64,000 bases of DNA from Micromonospora craniellae (lineage in GTDB: Bacteria; Actinomycetota; Actinomycetes; Mycobacteriales; Micromonosporaceae), in the NCBI RefSeq assembly GCF_014764405.1, contig NZ_CP061725.1:3224001-3288000 (forward strand), in the 5' to 3' direction. A program made the position numbers and the translations under genes. This document shows positions 1 through 8,235 of this stretch, one piece after another. Position 1 is the first letter of the stretch. Each line of letters starts with the position of its first letter. The notes under the pieces are model-generated. The model searched no databases, was not told the origin of the DNA, and saw only the letters and a list, made by a program, of their open reading frames with translations.

Positions 1-287
1 GCGGGCGTGCCGGTCGTCGAGGACTCGATCGGCCCGGCCCCCGGATCGGTGTCGATCGCGATGATCGGCGTACCGACCTCGACCGTGGTGCCCTCCGGGT
101 GGAAGATCGCGTGGACCTGACCGGCCCACTTCGCCGGGATCTCCACCGCCGCCTTGGCGGTCTCCACCTCGACGATCGGCTGGTTCAGCTCGATCGTGTC
201 GCCCACCTTGACGAGCCAGCCGAGGATCTCGCCCTCGGTCAGGCCCTCGCCCAGGTCGGGCAGGTTGAACTCCTTGATCCGGGACAT
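1..287 (-). CDS. 2-oxo acid dehydrogenase E2 (dihydrolipoamide acyltransferase), N-terminal part
   Basis: Cut by the window edge, so only about 95 N-terminal residues are present. They form a biotinyl/lipoyl domain with the lipoyl-lysine motif VETAKAAVEIP near residue 45. This domain carries acyl groups from E1 to the E2 core in pyruvate or branched-chain 2-oxo acid dehydrogenase complexes. After about residue 85 the sequence becomes the usual flexible linker. It follows E1 beta as the third operon gene. The ATG at 287 has GGTGAG just upstream; an in-frame GTG at 296 would overlap the E1 beta stop by 4 nt and is an equally plausible start. The acyl substrate cannot be decided from this fragment. 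Confidence 0.9.
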   Translation of the reverse strand, partial: MSRIKEFNLPDLGEGLTEGEILGWLVKVGDTIELNQPIVEVETAKAAVEIPAKWAGQVHAIFHPEGTTVEVGTPIIAIDTDPGAGPIESSTTGTP

Positions 288-292
288 GCCGC

Positions 293-1282
293 TCACCAGC
301 CGAAGGTGCGGTCGACGGCGTCGAGCACCCGGTCGAGGTCGGGCAGGTACTCCTCCTCCACCCGGGCGGCCGGGTAGGGGGTGTCGAAGCCGGCCACCCG
401 CAGCACCGGGGACTCCAGCGAGTAGAAGCACTCCTCGGTGATCCGGGCCGCGATCTCCGCACCGAGACCCACGTTGGACGGTGCCTCGTGCACCACCACC
501 GCACGGCCGGTGCGCCGCACCGACTCGTAGACCACGCCGAGGTCCAACGGGGAGAGCGTGCGCAGGTCGATGATCTCCAGCTCACGGCCGTCCTCGGCGG
601 CGGCGGTCGCCGCGTCCAGGCAGGTCCGCACCATCGGGCCGTACGCCAGCAGGGTGACGTCGGCACCGGCCCGCGCCACCCGCGCCGAGTGCAGCGGGTA
701 CGCCTCGGAGATCGGGGCGTCCAGGTCGACCTGCCCCTTCTCCCAGTAGCGCCGCTTCGGCTCCAGGAACACGATCGGGTCGTCCGAGGCGATGGCCTGC
801 TGGATCATCACGTACGCGTCCTGCGGGTTGGCGCAGGAGACGACCTTCAGCCCGGCGGTGTGCGCGAAATACGCCTCGGGAGACTCCGAGTGGTGCTCCA
901 CCGCGCCGATGCCGCCGCCGAACGGGATGCGGATCACCATCGGGATGTTCAGCTTGCCGCGCGAGCGGTAGTGCATCTTGGCCACCTGCGACACGATCTG
1001 GTCGTACGCCGGGTAGACGAAGCCGTCGAACTGGATCTCGCAGACCGGGCGGTAGCCACGGATGGCCAGGCCGACCGCGGTGCCGATGATGCCGGACTCG
1101 GCGAGCGGGGTGTCGATCACCCGCTGGTCGCCGAAGTCCTTCTGCAAGCCGTCGGTGATCCGGAAGACGCCGCCGAGCTTGCCGACGTCCTCGCCCATGA
1201 TGACGACCTTCGGGTCGTTCTCCAGGGCACGGCGCAGACCGGTGTTGAGGGCCTTGCCGAGGGTGAGCGTCTCCGTGGCCAT
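293..1282 (-). CDS. 2-oxo acid dehydrogenase E1 component, beta subunit
   Basis: 329 residues, the normal length of a separate E1 beta chain. Transketolase-like fold: motifs GEDVGKLGGVFRITDGLQ, DTPLAESGIIGTAVG and QVAKMHYRS in the N-terminal half, and the C-terminal dehydrogenase domain with GRAVVVHEAP. With E1 alpha it forms the thiamine-diphosphate heterotetramer that decarboxylates pyruvate or branched-chain 2-oxo acids. Its ATG overlaps the E1 alpha stop by one base (TGATG), indicating translational coupling. Actinobacteria use this subunit type for both pyruvate and branched-chain substrates, so specificity is left open. Confidence 0.93.
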   Translation of the reverse strand: MATETLTLGKALNTGLRRALENDPKVVIMGEDVGKLGGVFRITDGLQKDFGDQRVIDTPLAESGIIGTAVGLAIRGYRPVCEIQFDGFVYPAYDQIVSQVAKMHYRSRGKLNIPMVIRIPFGGGIGAVEHHSESPEAYFAHTAGLKVVSCANPQDAYVMIQQAIASDDPIVFLEPKRRYWEKGQVDLDAPISEAYPLHSARVARAGADVTLLAYGPMVRTCLDAATAAAEDGRELEIIDLRTLSPLDLGVVYESVRRTGRAVVVHEAPSNVGLGAEIAARITEECFYSLESPVLRVAGFDTPYPAARVEEEYLPDLDRVLDAVDRTFGW

Positions 1283-2457
1283 CAGTGCGCGCTCCCCTCG
1301 AACGACTCCAGGTACCGGCTGAACTGCGCGCGCTGCTCGTCCAGCAGCGGCGACCCGTTGGGGTAGACGTGGTCGAAGAGGGTGGTGGGCTCCGGGTTCG
1401 GCATGGCCAGCACCCGCTCCCGCAGGTCCACGGCCTCGCGGCGGGCCTGCTCGTCGATCTCGGTGAAGAAGCCGGCGTCGGCGATCTTCTCGCGTTCCAG
1501 GAACGCCTTCATCCGGGCGATCGGGTCCTTGGCCTGCCAGGCCTCGACCTCGCTGGCGATCCGGTAACGGGTCGGGTCGTCGGAGGTGGTGTGCGCACCC
1601 ATCCGGTAGGTGTACGCCTCGATCAGGCTCGGGCCCTGCCCGTGCCGGGCGTTGTCCAGCGCGTGCCGGGTCACCGCGTACGTGGCCAGCACGTCGTTGC
1701 CGTCCACCCGGATGCCGGGGAAGCCGAAGCCGGCGGACCGCCGGTAGAGGGGGATGCGGGTCTGCCGCTCCAGCGGCTCGGAGATGGCGTACTGGTTGTT
1801 CTGGCAGAAGAACACCAGCGGGGCGTTGAACACGCCGGCCCAGACGAACGACTCGTTGACGTCGCCCTGGCTGGTGGCGCCGTCACCGAAGTACGCGATG
1901 ACCGCCTCGCCGTCGTCGGTGCCGGTCTTGCCGTCCATCGCGACGCCCATGGCGTACCCGGTCGCGTGCAGGGTCTGCGCCCCGATGACGATCGTGTACA
2001 TGTTGAACTTGAACTCGTTCGGGTCCCAACCGCCCTGGTCGACCCCGCGGAACAGGCCCAGCGGCATGATCGGGTCGATGCCCCGGCAGTAGAGCACGCC
2101 GTGCTCGCGGTAGGTGGGGAACGCCATGTCCTGGGTCCGCAGCGCCCGGCCGGAACCGACCTGGGCCGCCTCCTGGCCGAGCAGGCTCGCCCAGATGCCC
2201 AGCTCGCCCTGCCGTTGCAGGGCCGTCGCCTCGGCGTCCAGCTTCCGCACCAGCACGAGGTCGCGGTAGAGGCCGCGGTACTCCTCGTCGGTGAAGTCGA
2301 CGCGGTACTCGACACCGTCCGGGCCGGTCACGCTGTCGATGCGCGCACCCTCCGGGGTGAGCAGTTGTACCAGTTCCGGGTCGCCGGTCACGGCTTTCCT
2401 GGATCGGGGTGCGGCTCGCCGGCCGCGGGGGCCGGCCCCCGGGTCGCCCTTTGCCAT
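1282..2457 (-). CDS. pdhA: 2-oxo acid dehydrogenase E1 component, alpha subunit (pyruvate/branched-chain type)
   Basis: 391 residues. The thiamine diphosphate and Mg binding motif is clear (GDGATSQGDVNESFVWAG through FFCQNNQYAIS), as is the phosphorylation-loop region YRMGAHTTSDDPTRY. The family signature GELGIWASLLGQEAAQVGSGRAL is present. The reading frame is open further upstream, but the ATG at 2457 has a good ribosome site (AGGGAGAG), and the upstream residues are Arg-rich and unlike the family. First gene of the E1 alpha-E1 beta-E2 operon. The symbol reflects the PdhA-like subfamily; the Mycobacterium counterpart is named bkdA, so a branched-chain role remains possible. Confidence 0.9.
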   Translation of the reverse strand: MAKGDPGAGPRGRRAAPRSRKAVTGDPELVQLLTPEGARIDSVTGPDGVEYRVDFTDEEYRGLYRDLVLVRKLDAEATALQRQGELGIWASLLGQEAAQVGSGRALRTQDMAFPTYREHGVLYCRGIDPIMPLGLFRGVDQGGWDPNEFKFNMYTIVIGAQTLHATGYAMGVAMDGKTGTDDGEAVIAYFGDGATSQGDVNESFVWAGVFNAPLVFFCQNNQYAISEPLERQTRIPLYRRSAGFGFPGIRVDGNDVLATYAVTRHALDNARHGQGPSLIEAYTYRMGAHTTSDDPTRYRIASEVEAWQAKDPIARMKAFLEREKIADAGFFTEIDEQARREAVDLRERVLAMPNPEPTTLFDHVYPNGSPLLDEQRAQFSRYLESFEGSAH

Positions 2458-2975
2458 CCGTCTCTCCCTGTCGTGTCTGCGTCGGCACCGGGGGGTCACC
2501 CGGCCACGCGACTCGTGCGCCCGCCCCGGCTGGTGCCGGGATCGGTTTCTGGCGGCCACGCATAGCCCCGGTAGGGGTTGCCGCGTGGCGTGAGCCGGAT
2601 TCATGGCCGAACCCGGTTCGGGAGCGCCGGCGCCCAGTCGCGCCTACCGCGTGGGTGCGCGGAGGTCCCGGCTGCGCTGCCGTCGTGGCTCCATATTCGC
2701 ATCAGAGGTGAGCCCTCCCACACTCCACCTGCGCCGCATCCCGGTACCGGTCCGCTTCGTTACCTGAAATGCCGGTGTGCCGGGTCGAACGCCGCGCGAC
2801 CGATCCGGTGATGGTTTGCCACCATTCGGCCAGATAAGCATGTCGACACGCGGTGTGGGGTTGGCTGACGGAGAGTCACTGAACCACGCTGTTCGCGCGG
2901 GCCCCGAACCAGCTCAGGCGGTCCGCCGGGGCTGCGTCGGCGGCCCCGGCCAGGGTCGACGACGAGGAGTGCGCG
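2458..2975. other. intergenic region between divergent genes
   Basis: 518 bases separating the 2-oxo acid dehydrogenase operon (leftward) from a proline-rich protein gene (rightward). It must contain the promoters of both. I see no convincing RNA gene, conserved ORF or strong inverted repeat. Open frames here are short, Arg-rich and on both strands, typical of noncoding high-GC DNA. Confidence 0.5.
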
Positions 2976-3716
2976 GTGTCCGAACCAGGTGAGGGTCCCG
3001 GAGGGCCGTTCCTCGGCCGGCACCCGGCACCCGGCGGTTACCGCCGGGTGGTGGGCGCCCACCGTGCCGCGCGTACCGCCACGCCGTCGCGGGGCTACCT
3101 GCTGACCGTGGCGCTGCTCGCCGGGACGGCCTCGATGCCGGTGCTCGCCGCGATCAGCACCGGGTCGGCGACGGTCGGCAGCACCGCGCTGCCGGGCAGC
3201 AGCACACCGCCGTTCATCCCGACGCCCTCGATCGGCCCGGTGGTGATCCCGCCACCGCCCGGCGGTGCCCCGACGACCGTGGCGCCGGCGCTGCCGTCGG
3301 TCGGCCCGGCCGCCCCGCCCACCGGCCCCGAGCCGGCGCGGCGTCCGATGCCCGCCGCACTGCCGTTCGCGCCGCCGCCGGGCCACCGCCCGGAGCCGCC
3401 GGCCCCGCGCCCCGCGCCCCGACCGCCCGCCACCAAGCCGCCCCCGGTGCCGTCCCCGGCTCCGACACCGAGTCGTACGCCGAGACCCACCCCCTCGCCG
3501 AGCCCGCCGCCGACCGCGTCGCCCTCGCCGTCGCCGACGGACCCGCCCTCCTCCCCGACGGCCTCGGCCGACCCGAGCATCTCCACCGACCCGGGCACCA
3601 CGCCGGATCCGTCGGAGTCCACCGGCCCGACCGCCTCGGGTGGACCGACGGAGTCGACCGGCCCGACCACCTCGACCGGCCCGACCACCTCGACCGACCC
3701 GCCGTCCGAGCGCTGA
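2976..3716 (+). CDS. proline-rich membrane-anchored or secreted protein of unknown function
   Basis: 246 residues. Residues 1-40 are basic, followed by a hydrophobic stretch (YLLTVALLAGTASMPVLAAIS, about residues 41-61) that reads as a signal or anchor segment. The rest is extremely Pro/Ser/Thr-rich: a PAPRPP-type tract, then SPSPSP runs, ending in repeats of STGPT and TSTGP. This composition suits an extended extracytoplasmic wall-spanning stalk. The GTG start has GAGGAG 7 nt upstream. No enzyme domain is visible. The 3' end lies against the NUDIX remnant transcribed towards it. Confidence 0.6.
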   Translation: MSEPGEGPGGPFLGRHPAPGGYRRVVGAHRAARTATPSRGYLLTVALLAGTASMPVLAAISTGSATVGSTALPGSSTPPFIPTPSIGPVVIPPPPGGAPTTVAPALPSVGPAAPPTGPEPARRPMPAALPFAPPPGHRPEPPAPRPAPRPPATKPPPVPSPAPTPSRTPRPTPSPSPPPTASPSPSPTDPPSSPTASADPSISTDPGTTPDPSESTGPTASGGPTESTGPTTSTGPTTSTDPPSER

Positions 3717-3719
3717 GAG

Positions 3720-4050
3720 CCCGGGGCTTCAGCCCTGGCTCGGGCGCGGCGGGTCGGGTCGCAGCATCGGTGGAGCGGCCCGCCGGCACCAGGAAGCCCG
3801 GCGTGCTGGTCACCTTGCGATGGAAGTTGCGCGGGTCGAGGACGGTCCCCAGACCGTCTCGTAGACCGCCCGTAGCTGGGCCACCGTGAACTCGGCCGGG
3901 CAGAACGCGGCGGCCAGCGGCGTGTACTCCAACTTGGCCCGGGCCCGCTCCAGGCCGTCGGCGAGGATCCGCTCGTGGTCGAAGGCGAGCTGACCCGGGT
4001 CCAGCCGCGCCAGCGGAAGCCACTCGGCCGAGGCGGCGTCCGTGCCGCCG
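3720..4050 (-). pseudogene. NUDIX hydrolase (winged-helix type), 5'-deleted and frameshifted remnant
   Basis: Leftward translation gives LPLARLDPGQLAFDHERI, then LERARAKLEYTPLAAAF, then VAQLRAVYETVWG. These closely match the C-terminal half of the intact NUDIX protein at 55651-56403 (AFDHRRI, LERARSKLEYTPLATRF, GELRAVYETVWG). After VWG the match continues only in another frame (DPRNFHRKVTSTPGFL versus HAGNFHRKVLSVPGFV). This implies loss of one base near 3845. The whole NUDIX box half is missing: homology stops at about 4045, where sequence of an SPFH gene on the other strand begins. The gene is dead. Its 3' limit is uncertain because no in-frame stop precedes the neighbouring CDS. Confidence 0.75.
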
Positions 4051-4316
4051 CCGATCAGGCTCGCGTGCTCGCTGCCGCCGAGGCCGAGAAGGACCGGATG
4101 CTGGCCGCCGCGAAGGCCGAGGGCGTACGCGCCGTCGGGCACGCCGAGGCCGAGGCGGAGGCGGCCCGACTGGCCGCGTACGCGGAGCTGCCGCCGGACG
4201 TGCTGCGAGCCCTGACCGTCCGGGAAATCGCCGGTCAGTTGCCGCAGATCGGTCAGCTCACCGTCACTCCGGACATGCTGACCGACCTGCTCGGTCGGCT
4301 GGAACCCGGCCGATGA
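4050..4316 (+). pseudogene. SPFH/band-7 (flotillin-like) protein, C-terminal remnant
   Basis: About 88 residues starting without a proper start: an Ala/Glu-rich coiled-coil stretch (AEAEKDRMLAAAKAEG, GHAEAEAEAARLAAYAEL) and then LPPDVLRALTVREIAGQLP and a short tail. This is the typical end of SPFH-domain membrane proteins. The N-terminal membrane segment and SPFH domain are absent because the sequence switches at about 4050 to the NUDIX remnant on the other strand. Both genes originally pointed away from this spot, so one deletion removed their shared promoter region and both 5' halves. An NAD-kinase-like gene follows 37 bases later. Confidence 0.65.
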
Positions 4317-4353
4317 GCGCCGACCGGGCCCCGACAGGTGGGCCGGGCCGGGA

Positions 4354-5253
4354 TTGGCCCCCCGCGTGGTGATGGTCAGCCGTCGCAGCGAGCTGGACGA
4401 GCTGCTGGCCCGACACGGCACCCGGGCAGCCGCCGACTGGTACCTGGCCGCCCGGGGACGGTCGCTGGCCGAGGTGGTCGACCGGCACGAGGCACTGGCT
4501 GCGGCGCTGACCACGGTCGGCGCCACCGTGCCGGCCGACTGGCGGCGCGGCGCGGTGGACCGCGACGACCTGCCGCGCTTCCTGTTCGCGCCGGAGGACA
4601 TCGTGATCGCCGTCGGGCCGGACGGACTGGTCGCGAACGTGGCGAAGTACCTGACCGGGCAGCCGGTGATCGGAGTCGACCCGGAGCCGGGCCGCAACGC
4701 CGGGGTGCTGGTCCGGCACCGGGCGGACGGGCTGGCCGCGCTGCTGCCGGCGGTGGCGGCGCAGCGCGCGGTGACCCGCTCCCGGGTGACGGTCCGCGCC
4801 GCGCTCGACGACGGGCAGCAACTTCTCGGCCTCAACGAGGTGTACATCGGCCACGCCTCCCACCAGTCCGCCCGCTACCTGCTCTCGGTGCCGGTGGACG
4901 GGCGCGAACGACGGGAACGGCACTCCTCCTCCGGCGTGGTGGTCGGCAGCGGTACGGGGGCGACCGGCTGGTGCGCGTCCATCGCACGCGACCGTCCGGG
5001 GGCACCGCGCCCGCCCGCGCCGGAGGAGGCGGCGCTGTGCTGGTTCGTCCGGGAAGCTTGGCCGTCCCCGGTGACCGGCGTGGGTCTCACCGCCGGCCGC
5101 CTCGACGACGGCGACCGGCTGGAGTTGACCGCCGAGTCCGACGGTCTGGTGGTCTTCGCCGACGGTCTGGAGGCCGACCGGCTCACGCTCGACTGGGGGC
5201 AGCGCCTCACCGTCGACGTCGCGCCCCGCCGACTCACCCTGGTCGAGTCGTGA
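4354..5253 (+). CDS. NAD kinase-like (ATP-NAD kinase family) protein
   Basis: 299 residues from a TTG at 4354, chosen because APRVVMVSRRSELDELL looks like the family N-terminus; GTG 4366, GTG 4369 or ATG 4372 are alternatives. NAD kinase landmarks can be followed: VAVGPDGLVANVAKYL at the GGDGT position, PVIGVDPEPGRN, LNEVYIGH at the NE motif, and SSGVVVGSGTGATGW at the GTG(A)TG nucleotide site. The usual GGDGT is GPDGL here, so catalysis is less certain than in housekeeping NAD kinases. It sits behind an SPFH gene remnant. Its upstream partners being deleted makes its expression doubtful. Confidence 0.65.
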   Translation: MAPRVVMVSRRSELDELLARHGTRAAADWYLAARGRSLAEVVDRHEALAAALTTVGATVPADWRRGAVDRDDLPRFLFAPEDIVIAVGPDGLVANVAKYLTGQPVIGVDPEPGRNAGVLVRHRADGLAALLPAVAAQRAVTRSRVTVRAALDDGQQLLGLNEVYIGHASHQSARYLLSVPVDGRERRERHSSSGVVVGSGTGATGWCASIARDRPGAPRPPAPEEAALCWFVREAWPSPVTGVGLTAGRLDDGDRLELTAESDGLVVFADGLEADRLTLDWGQRLTVDVAPRRLTLVES

Positions 5254-5258
5254 CGCGT

Positions 5259-6479
5259 TCAGCCGTCGTCGGCGAGGCGGTGCCGGTTGGCCTCGATCCA
5301 GGCGTCCAGGGCGGCCGGGTCGTCCGGGTCGACGCCGTCGGCCATCAACTGGGCGACGGCGGCGGTCGCCGGGCTGCGCCGCTCACCGGTGGCGTAGAGC
5401 CGGACGAACTCCGGCACCATCTCCTCGATCGCGGTGTCCGTCGCGGTCGCCGCCGACTCGGGCAGTCCGCGCTTGCGGGCCGCGTACCCGGCGAAGGCGC
5501 GCAACACCCGGGGCAACATCGCCGCGTCGTCCATGTCCAGTACGGCCCGCCGGTGCACCCAGTCGAGCAGGAACAGTCCGGCCACGGTGGGGCTCCAGCG
5601 CAGCGGGTCGGCGTCCGGGAAGGTGGCCGCGTGGTCGAGCACCAGGCCCAGGCAGAAGTGCAGGGAGGCGAGGTCCCCGCCGTCGATGCTGTCCAGTCCG
5701 GCCCGCGCCGCCTCCGGCGAGGCCAGGAATCGCCGGACCAGGTCGGACCGCTCGGCCTCCGGCAGCGGTTCGCCGTCCGTCCGGTCCGGTGCCGACGGTG
5801 TGGTCGGTAGCACCGCCAACCGGGCCCCGACCAGGGCACGGTCGGTGGCCAGCGAGCCCGCGCCCGGCAACTGCCCCAGCCGGTCGGTCAGCGCCAGGTG
5901 CCGGCTCACCTCGTCGCGCATCCGGGTCGGGTCCTCCTCCCGGAACCAGGTCAGCTCGTCGTCGGCGCAGAGCTGCCGGACCTGGTCGAGGATCCGCGCG
6001 GCCGGCCCGCCAACGAAGACGTCCTTGGTGATGCCGATGTTGTGGTCGACCAGGGCCACCAGCGCGTGCTCCGGGCCGCCGGTGGCGTCGTCGTAGGCGA
6101 AGGTGGCCAGGTAGGAGGTCTGGTCGCCGTACACGTCGCCGTACGCCCAGGCGCCGGTGAGGTGCACCTTGCCGAGCTGCCCGGACCAGGCCGGTGCGGT
6201 GGCGCCGGGGCGTACCCGGTCGGCGCCGGTGGCGTCCGGCACCAGGGCGGCGAAGACCGCGCGGACGGTGGTCGCGGCGGCGGCCCGTCGTCGCGAGGTG
6301 GCGGCGAGGAACCCGCCCACGAACTCGCGTATCGCCGTCTCCCGGTCGGTCTCCGCCACCTCGTAGACGCTGCCCAGGAGGGCCGCGCCGAGCATCTCCG
6401 CGTCCAGCGCCGAGTCGAGCTTGGTCACGTCGCGAGCGGCGTGCAGCACCGCGTCGTAGGGGGTTTGAGGCGTGGCCAT
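5259..6479 (-). CDS. protein of unknown function, 406 aa
   Basis: Soluble, acidic protein of 406 residues with no signal peptide or membrane segment. A central stretch reads ALVALVDHNIGITKDVFVGG, and the C-terminal half is helical and leucine-rich (LGLVLDHAATFPDADPLRWSPTVAGLFLLDWVHRR), ending in a short segment GVDPDDPAALDAWIEANRH. Codon use is like its neighbours and the frame is clean. It converges with the NAD-kinase-like gene with only 5 bases between the stops. I recognise no catalytic motif and assign no function. Confidence 0.7.
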   Translation of the reverse strand: MATPQTPYDAVLHAARDVTKLDSALDAEMLGAALLGSVYEVAETDRETAIREFVGGFLAATSRRRAAAATTVRAVFAALVPDATGADRVRPGATAPAWSGQLGKVHLTGAWAYGDVYGDQTSYLATFAYDDATGGPEHALVALVDHNIGITKDVFVGGPAARILDQVRQLCADDELTWFREEDPTRMRDEVSRHLALTDRLGQLPGAGSLATDRALVGARLAVLPTTPSAPDRTDGEPLPEAERSDLVRRFLASPEAARAGLDSIDGGDLASLHFCLGLVLDHAATFPDADPLRWSPTVAGLFLLDWVHRRAVLDMDDAAMLPRVLRAFAGYAARKRGLPESAATATDTAIEEMVPEFVRLYATGERRSPATAAVAQLMADGVDPDDPAALDAWIEANRHRLADDG

Positions 6480-6549
6480 GACCCGACACTACGCCGCCGG
6501 CCGCGCAGTCACGTGCCGAGCGGACCGACCGGCGTGGTCGTGCCGGGGC

Positions 6550-8235
6550 TCAGCGGTGCCGGGCCACCTCCAGCACGGTCCGGGCGTCGGCGTGCGCGGC
6601 GATCACCGCCCGCACCGGTGACAGCACGAACTCCTCGCCGACCTGGCCCATCGCCCCGGCCAGTCGGGCCTCGGCCCGTCGGCGCGCCCGCCCGGCCGCC
6701 CACCGGCTGATCGGCCGGGTCAGGGCGGCCAGCAGCAGTCCGGCCAGTGATCCGCCCAGCAGCAGCAGCGTCGGCACCGGCACCTCGCCGACCATCGGAT
6801 GTTGCAGCTCGGGCAGCCCCAGGAACCGCAGCGCGTAGCCGAGGAACAGCCAGCCCAGACCGGCCACGGCCGCGACGGTCACCAGCCATTGCAGTCCGCC
6901 GACCAGCCGCCACCAGGTGCGGGGGCGGTTCAAGCCCAGGTCGGTGCCGGCGAGCGCGCGGTCCAGCGCGTCCGGCAGGTCGGCGAGGCGCGAGCGGGCC
7001 GCCGCGCTCACCGCCGCCGGCCAGGCGCTCGGCAACCCTTCACCGGCCCGTTCGGCCACCGTACGCAGCGCCAGGGCCAGCGCCGACTTGTCGGCCGCGC
7101 CGGGCTCGGGTACGGACGTCGCGGCGGCCAGGGCCTGCGCGGGGTCGTCCGAGTGCTGTGGACCGGGCAGGTGCAGCCGGCGCAGCGGATCGGGTCGCAG
7201 CCGTCGCCAGAGCCGCACCAGCGGCCAGCCGGTACTCGACGCGGCCCGGTGCCGGTACGCCTGCTCGACCGCGGTGAGCACCGTCGGCACCCCGGCCACC
7301 GCACTCAACGCCCGGTCCAGCTTGGCCACCGCGGGGTCGTTCGCGGCGAGGGCGGACCGGGGTGCCCCGACCATCTCGTCCAGCGCGTCGACCACCGCGT
7401 CCAGGTCGCCGTTGAGCCGGCGCAGTACCGCCTGCCGCTCGGCGACCGTACGTTCCAACTCCGCCCGGAGCACCTCGGGACCGCTCGGGTCGACGATCGT
7501 GGTGGCCAGCAGCGGCACCCCGTCCAGCCCGTCCGCGTCGAGTAGTCGGCGCAGGTCGGCCAGCACCCGGGGCACCTCGGGCGGGGGCAGCCGGTCGGCC
7601 TGGTTGAGCACGACCAGGGTGACGTCCCGGTGCCGTTGGAACTCGCGCAGGTAGGCGCCGTGCACCACCCGGTCGGCGTACTTCTCCGGGTCGACCACCC
7701 AGACCACCAGGTCGACCAGGCCGAGCAGCCGGTCCACCTCCAGGCGGTGAGTGTGCTGCACCGAGTCGAAGTCCGGCAGGTCGAGCAGGATCAACCCGTG
7801 CAGGGTGGACTCGTCGTCGCCGTCCAGCAGGCTCTCCCGGACGAACCGGTGCTTGGGCAGCACGCCGAGCCAGTCCAGCAGCCGGGTGCCGCCGTCGAGC
7901 GGTCCCCACACGCAGGCGTGGGTCACGCCGGTGGTCGGGCGGCGTACCCCGACCGGCGACAGGTCCATCCGGGCCATCGCGTTGAACAGGCTGGACTTGC
8001 CGCTGCCGGTCGCCCCCGCCAGCGCGACGACGGTGTGGTCGCGGGAGAGCGACAACCGGGTGCCGGCCCGTTCGACCAGGGTGCGTGCCGGGCTCAGCGG
8101 GGTGTCCGGCAGGTACCCGTCGACGATGCCGAGGAAGCGGTTCACCGCCTCCAACCGGGCGACCAACTGGTCCGCGTCCACCCGTCCGTCGCTGATCCGC
8201 AACGCCTCCCGCAGGCGTCCCCCCATGCCCGTCAC
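6550..8235 (-). CDS. dynamin-like/YfjP-type GTPase with two membrane segments
   Basis: 561 residues from GTG 8235, which overlaps the upstream GTPase stop in a GTGA; ATG 8226 is an alternative. GTPase motifs: G1 GATGSGKSSLFNAM, G3 DLPDFDSV, G4 NQAD (VVLNQADRLP). Near the C-terminus are two hydrophobic segments (LVTVAAVAGLGWLFLGYALRFLG and TLLLLGGSLAGLLLAALT), so the protein is membrane anchored. With the adjacent GTPase it forms a coupled pair. Paired dynamin-like GTPases in Streptomyces (DynA/DynB) stabilise FtsZ rings at sporulation septa; a similar septation or membrane-remodelling role here is inference from pairing and architecture, not demonstrated homology. Confidence 0.75.
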   Translation of the reverse strand: MTGMGGRLREALRISDGRVDADQLVARLEAVNRFLGIVDGYLPDTPLSPARTLVERAGTRLSLSRDHTVVALAGATGSGKSSLFNAMARMDLSPVGVRRPTTGVTHACVWGPLDGGTRLLDWLGVLPKHRFVRESLLDGDDESTLHGLILLDLPDFDSVQHTHRLEVDRLLGLVDLVVWVVDPEKYADRVVHGAYLREFQRHRDVTLVVLNQADRLPPPEVPRVLADLRRLLDADGLDGVPLLATTIVDPSGPEVLRAELERTVAERQAVLRRLNGDLDAVVDALDEMVGAPRSALAANDPAVAKLDRALSAVAGVPTVLTAVEQAYRHRAASSTGWPLVRLWRRLRPDPLRRLHLPGPQHSDDPAQALAAATSVPEPGAADKSALALALRTVAERAGEGLPSAWPAAVSAAARSRLADLPDALDRALAGTDLGLNRPRTWWRLVGGLQWLVTVAAVAGLGWLFLGYALRFLGLPELQHPMVGEVPVPTLLLLGGSLAGLLLAALTRPISRWAAGRARRRAEARLAGAMGQVGEEFVLSPVRAVIAAHADARTVLEVARHR

